Positions 5,031-5,141 of a DNA stretch of 5,141 bases are shown in pieces. The notes under the pieces are model-generated. The model was not told where the DNA came from. It was given only the letters and a program-made list of their open reading frames with translations, and searched no databases. Position 1 is the first letter of the stretch, and every line of letters begins with the position of its first letter. The stretch is from the NCBI GenBank assembly GCA_023439425.1, contig JAEXNZ010000472.1, positions 1 to 5,141 on the forward strand, written 5' to 3'. The position numbers and the translations under genes are program-made. This DNA comes from Pseudomonadota bacterium (GTDB lineage Bacteria > Pseudomonadota > Gammaproteobacteria > Xanthomonadales > Xanthomonadaceae).

Positions 5031-5141
5031 CCGCAGAAATCCAAGTCCCGGTGTCCTTCGGCGAACTGCTCGACAAGATTTCCATCCTGCAGATCAAGTC
5101 CGAGCGGATCAGCGACGAGGCCAAGCTGGCCAATATCCGCA
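5027..5141 (+). CDS. DUF6165-like protein, 5' part (runs off the window)
   Basis: The first 38 codons are visible, starting MTAEIQVPVSFGELLDKISI. The frame stays open to the window edge with the codon choice and GC3 expected of this genome. The pattern VPVSxGELLDKISILQIKxERI followed by DEAKLANIR resembles the start of DUF6165 family proteins, a small soluble family of unknown role. The assignment is from memory of that motif and rests on a short stretch. The charged heptad-like spacing (LLDKISILQIKSERI) suggests a helix. No signal peptide is present. The C-terminus, length and function cannot be judged here. Confidence 0.72.
   Translation, partial: MTAEIQVPVSFGELLDKISILQIKSERISDEAKLANIR

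Overview
The window is high-GC, densely packed gammaproteobacterial chromosome, most likely Stenotrophomonas (maltophilia group) or a close Xanthomonadaceae relative. Three things point there: the protein sequences, the gene order, and short extragenic palindromes headed by GTAG (SMAG/REP type) at 3871-3896 and 4916-4983. It is a core housekeeping region. I see no transposase, integrase, CRISPR array or defence cassette.

Layout. At the left edge (1-29) is a strong hairpin terminator. Two minus-strand genes follow, overlapping by ATGA: mltD (48-1253, periplasmic lytic transglycosylase with LysM repeats) downstream of gloB (1250-2017, glyoxalase II). Head to head with gloB, only 11 bases between start codons, begins a plus-strand set with tight spacing: a YafS-like methyltransferase-fold protein (2029-2673), rnhA (2685-3137, ribonuclease HI) and dnaQ (3142-3867, DNA polymerase III proofreading subunit). 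A GTAG-type palindrome separates dnaQ from the convergent minus-strand PP2C phosphatase gene (3902-4606). A 170-base divergent intergenic region carries plausible promoters for the phosphatase and for tRNA-Ser(CGA) (4777-4867). After the tRNA come a strong intrinsic terminator, an inverted pair of GTAG palindromes, and the first 38 codons of a DUF6165-like gene (from 5027) that runs off the right edge.

How the genes relate. The set mltD-gloB-yafS-rnhA-dnaQ is the same neighbourhood as in Escherichia coli. There rnhA is divergent from dnaQ, whereas here rnhA is co-directional with dnaQ in an apparent operon. RnhA removes RNA from RNA:DNA hybrids and DnaQ proofreads replication, so co-expression makes sense. 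GloB (methylglyoxal detoxification) and MltD (murein remodelling) are coupled by overlap rather than by obvious function. All identified enzymes keep their catalytic residues except the YafS-like protein, whose SAM-binding motif I is degenerate.

Nothing here amounts to a new biological system. The points most worth a second look are the repeated CGCTTGCCG element in the phosphatase/tRNA intergenic region, the hairpin in the tRNA 5' leader, the 11-base divergent start pair, and the non-canonical methyltransferase.
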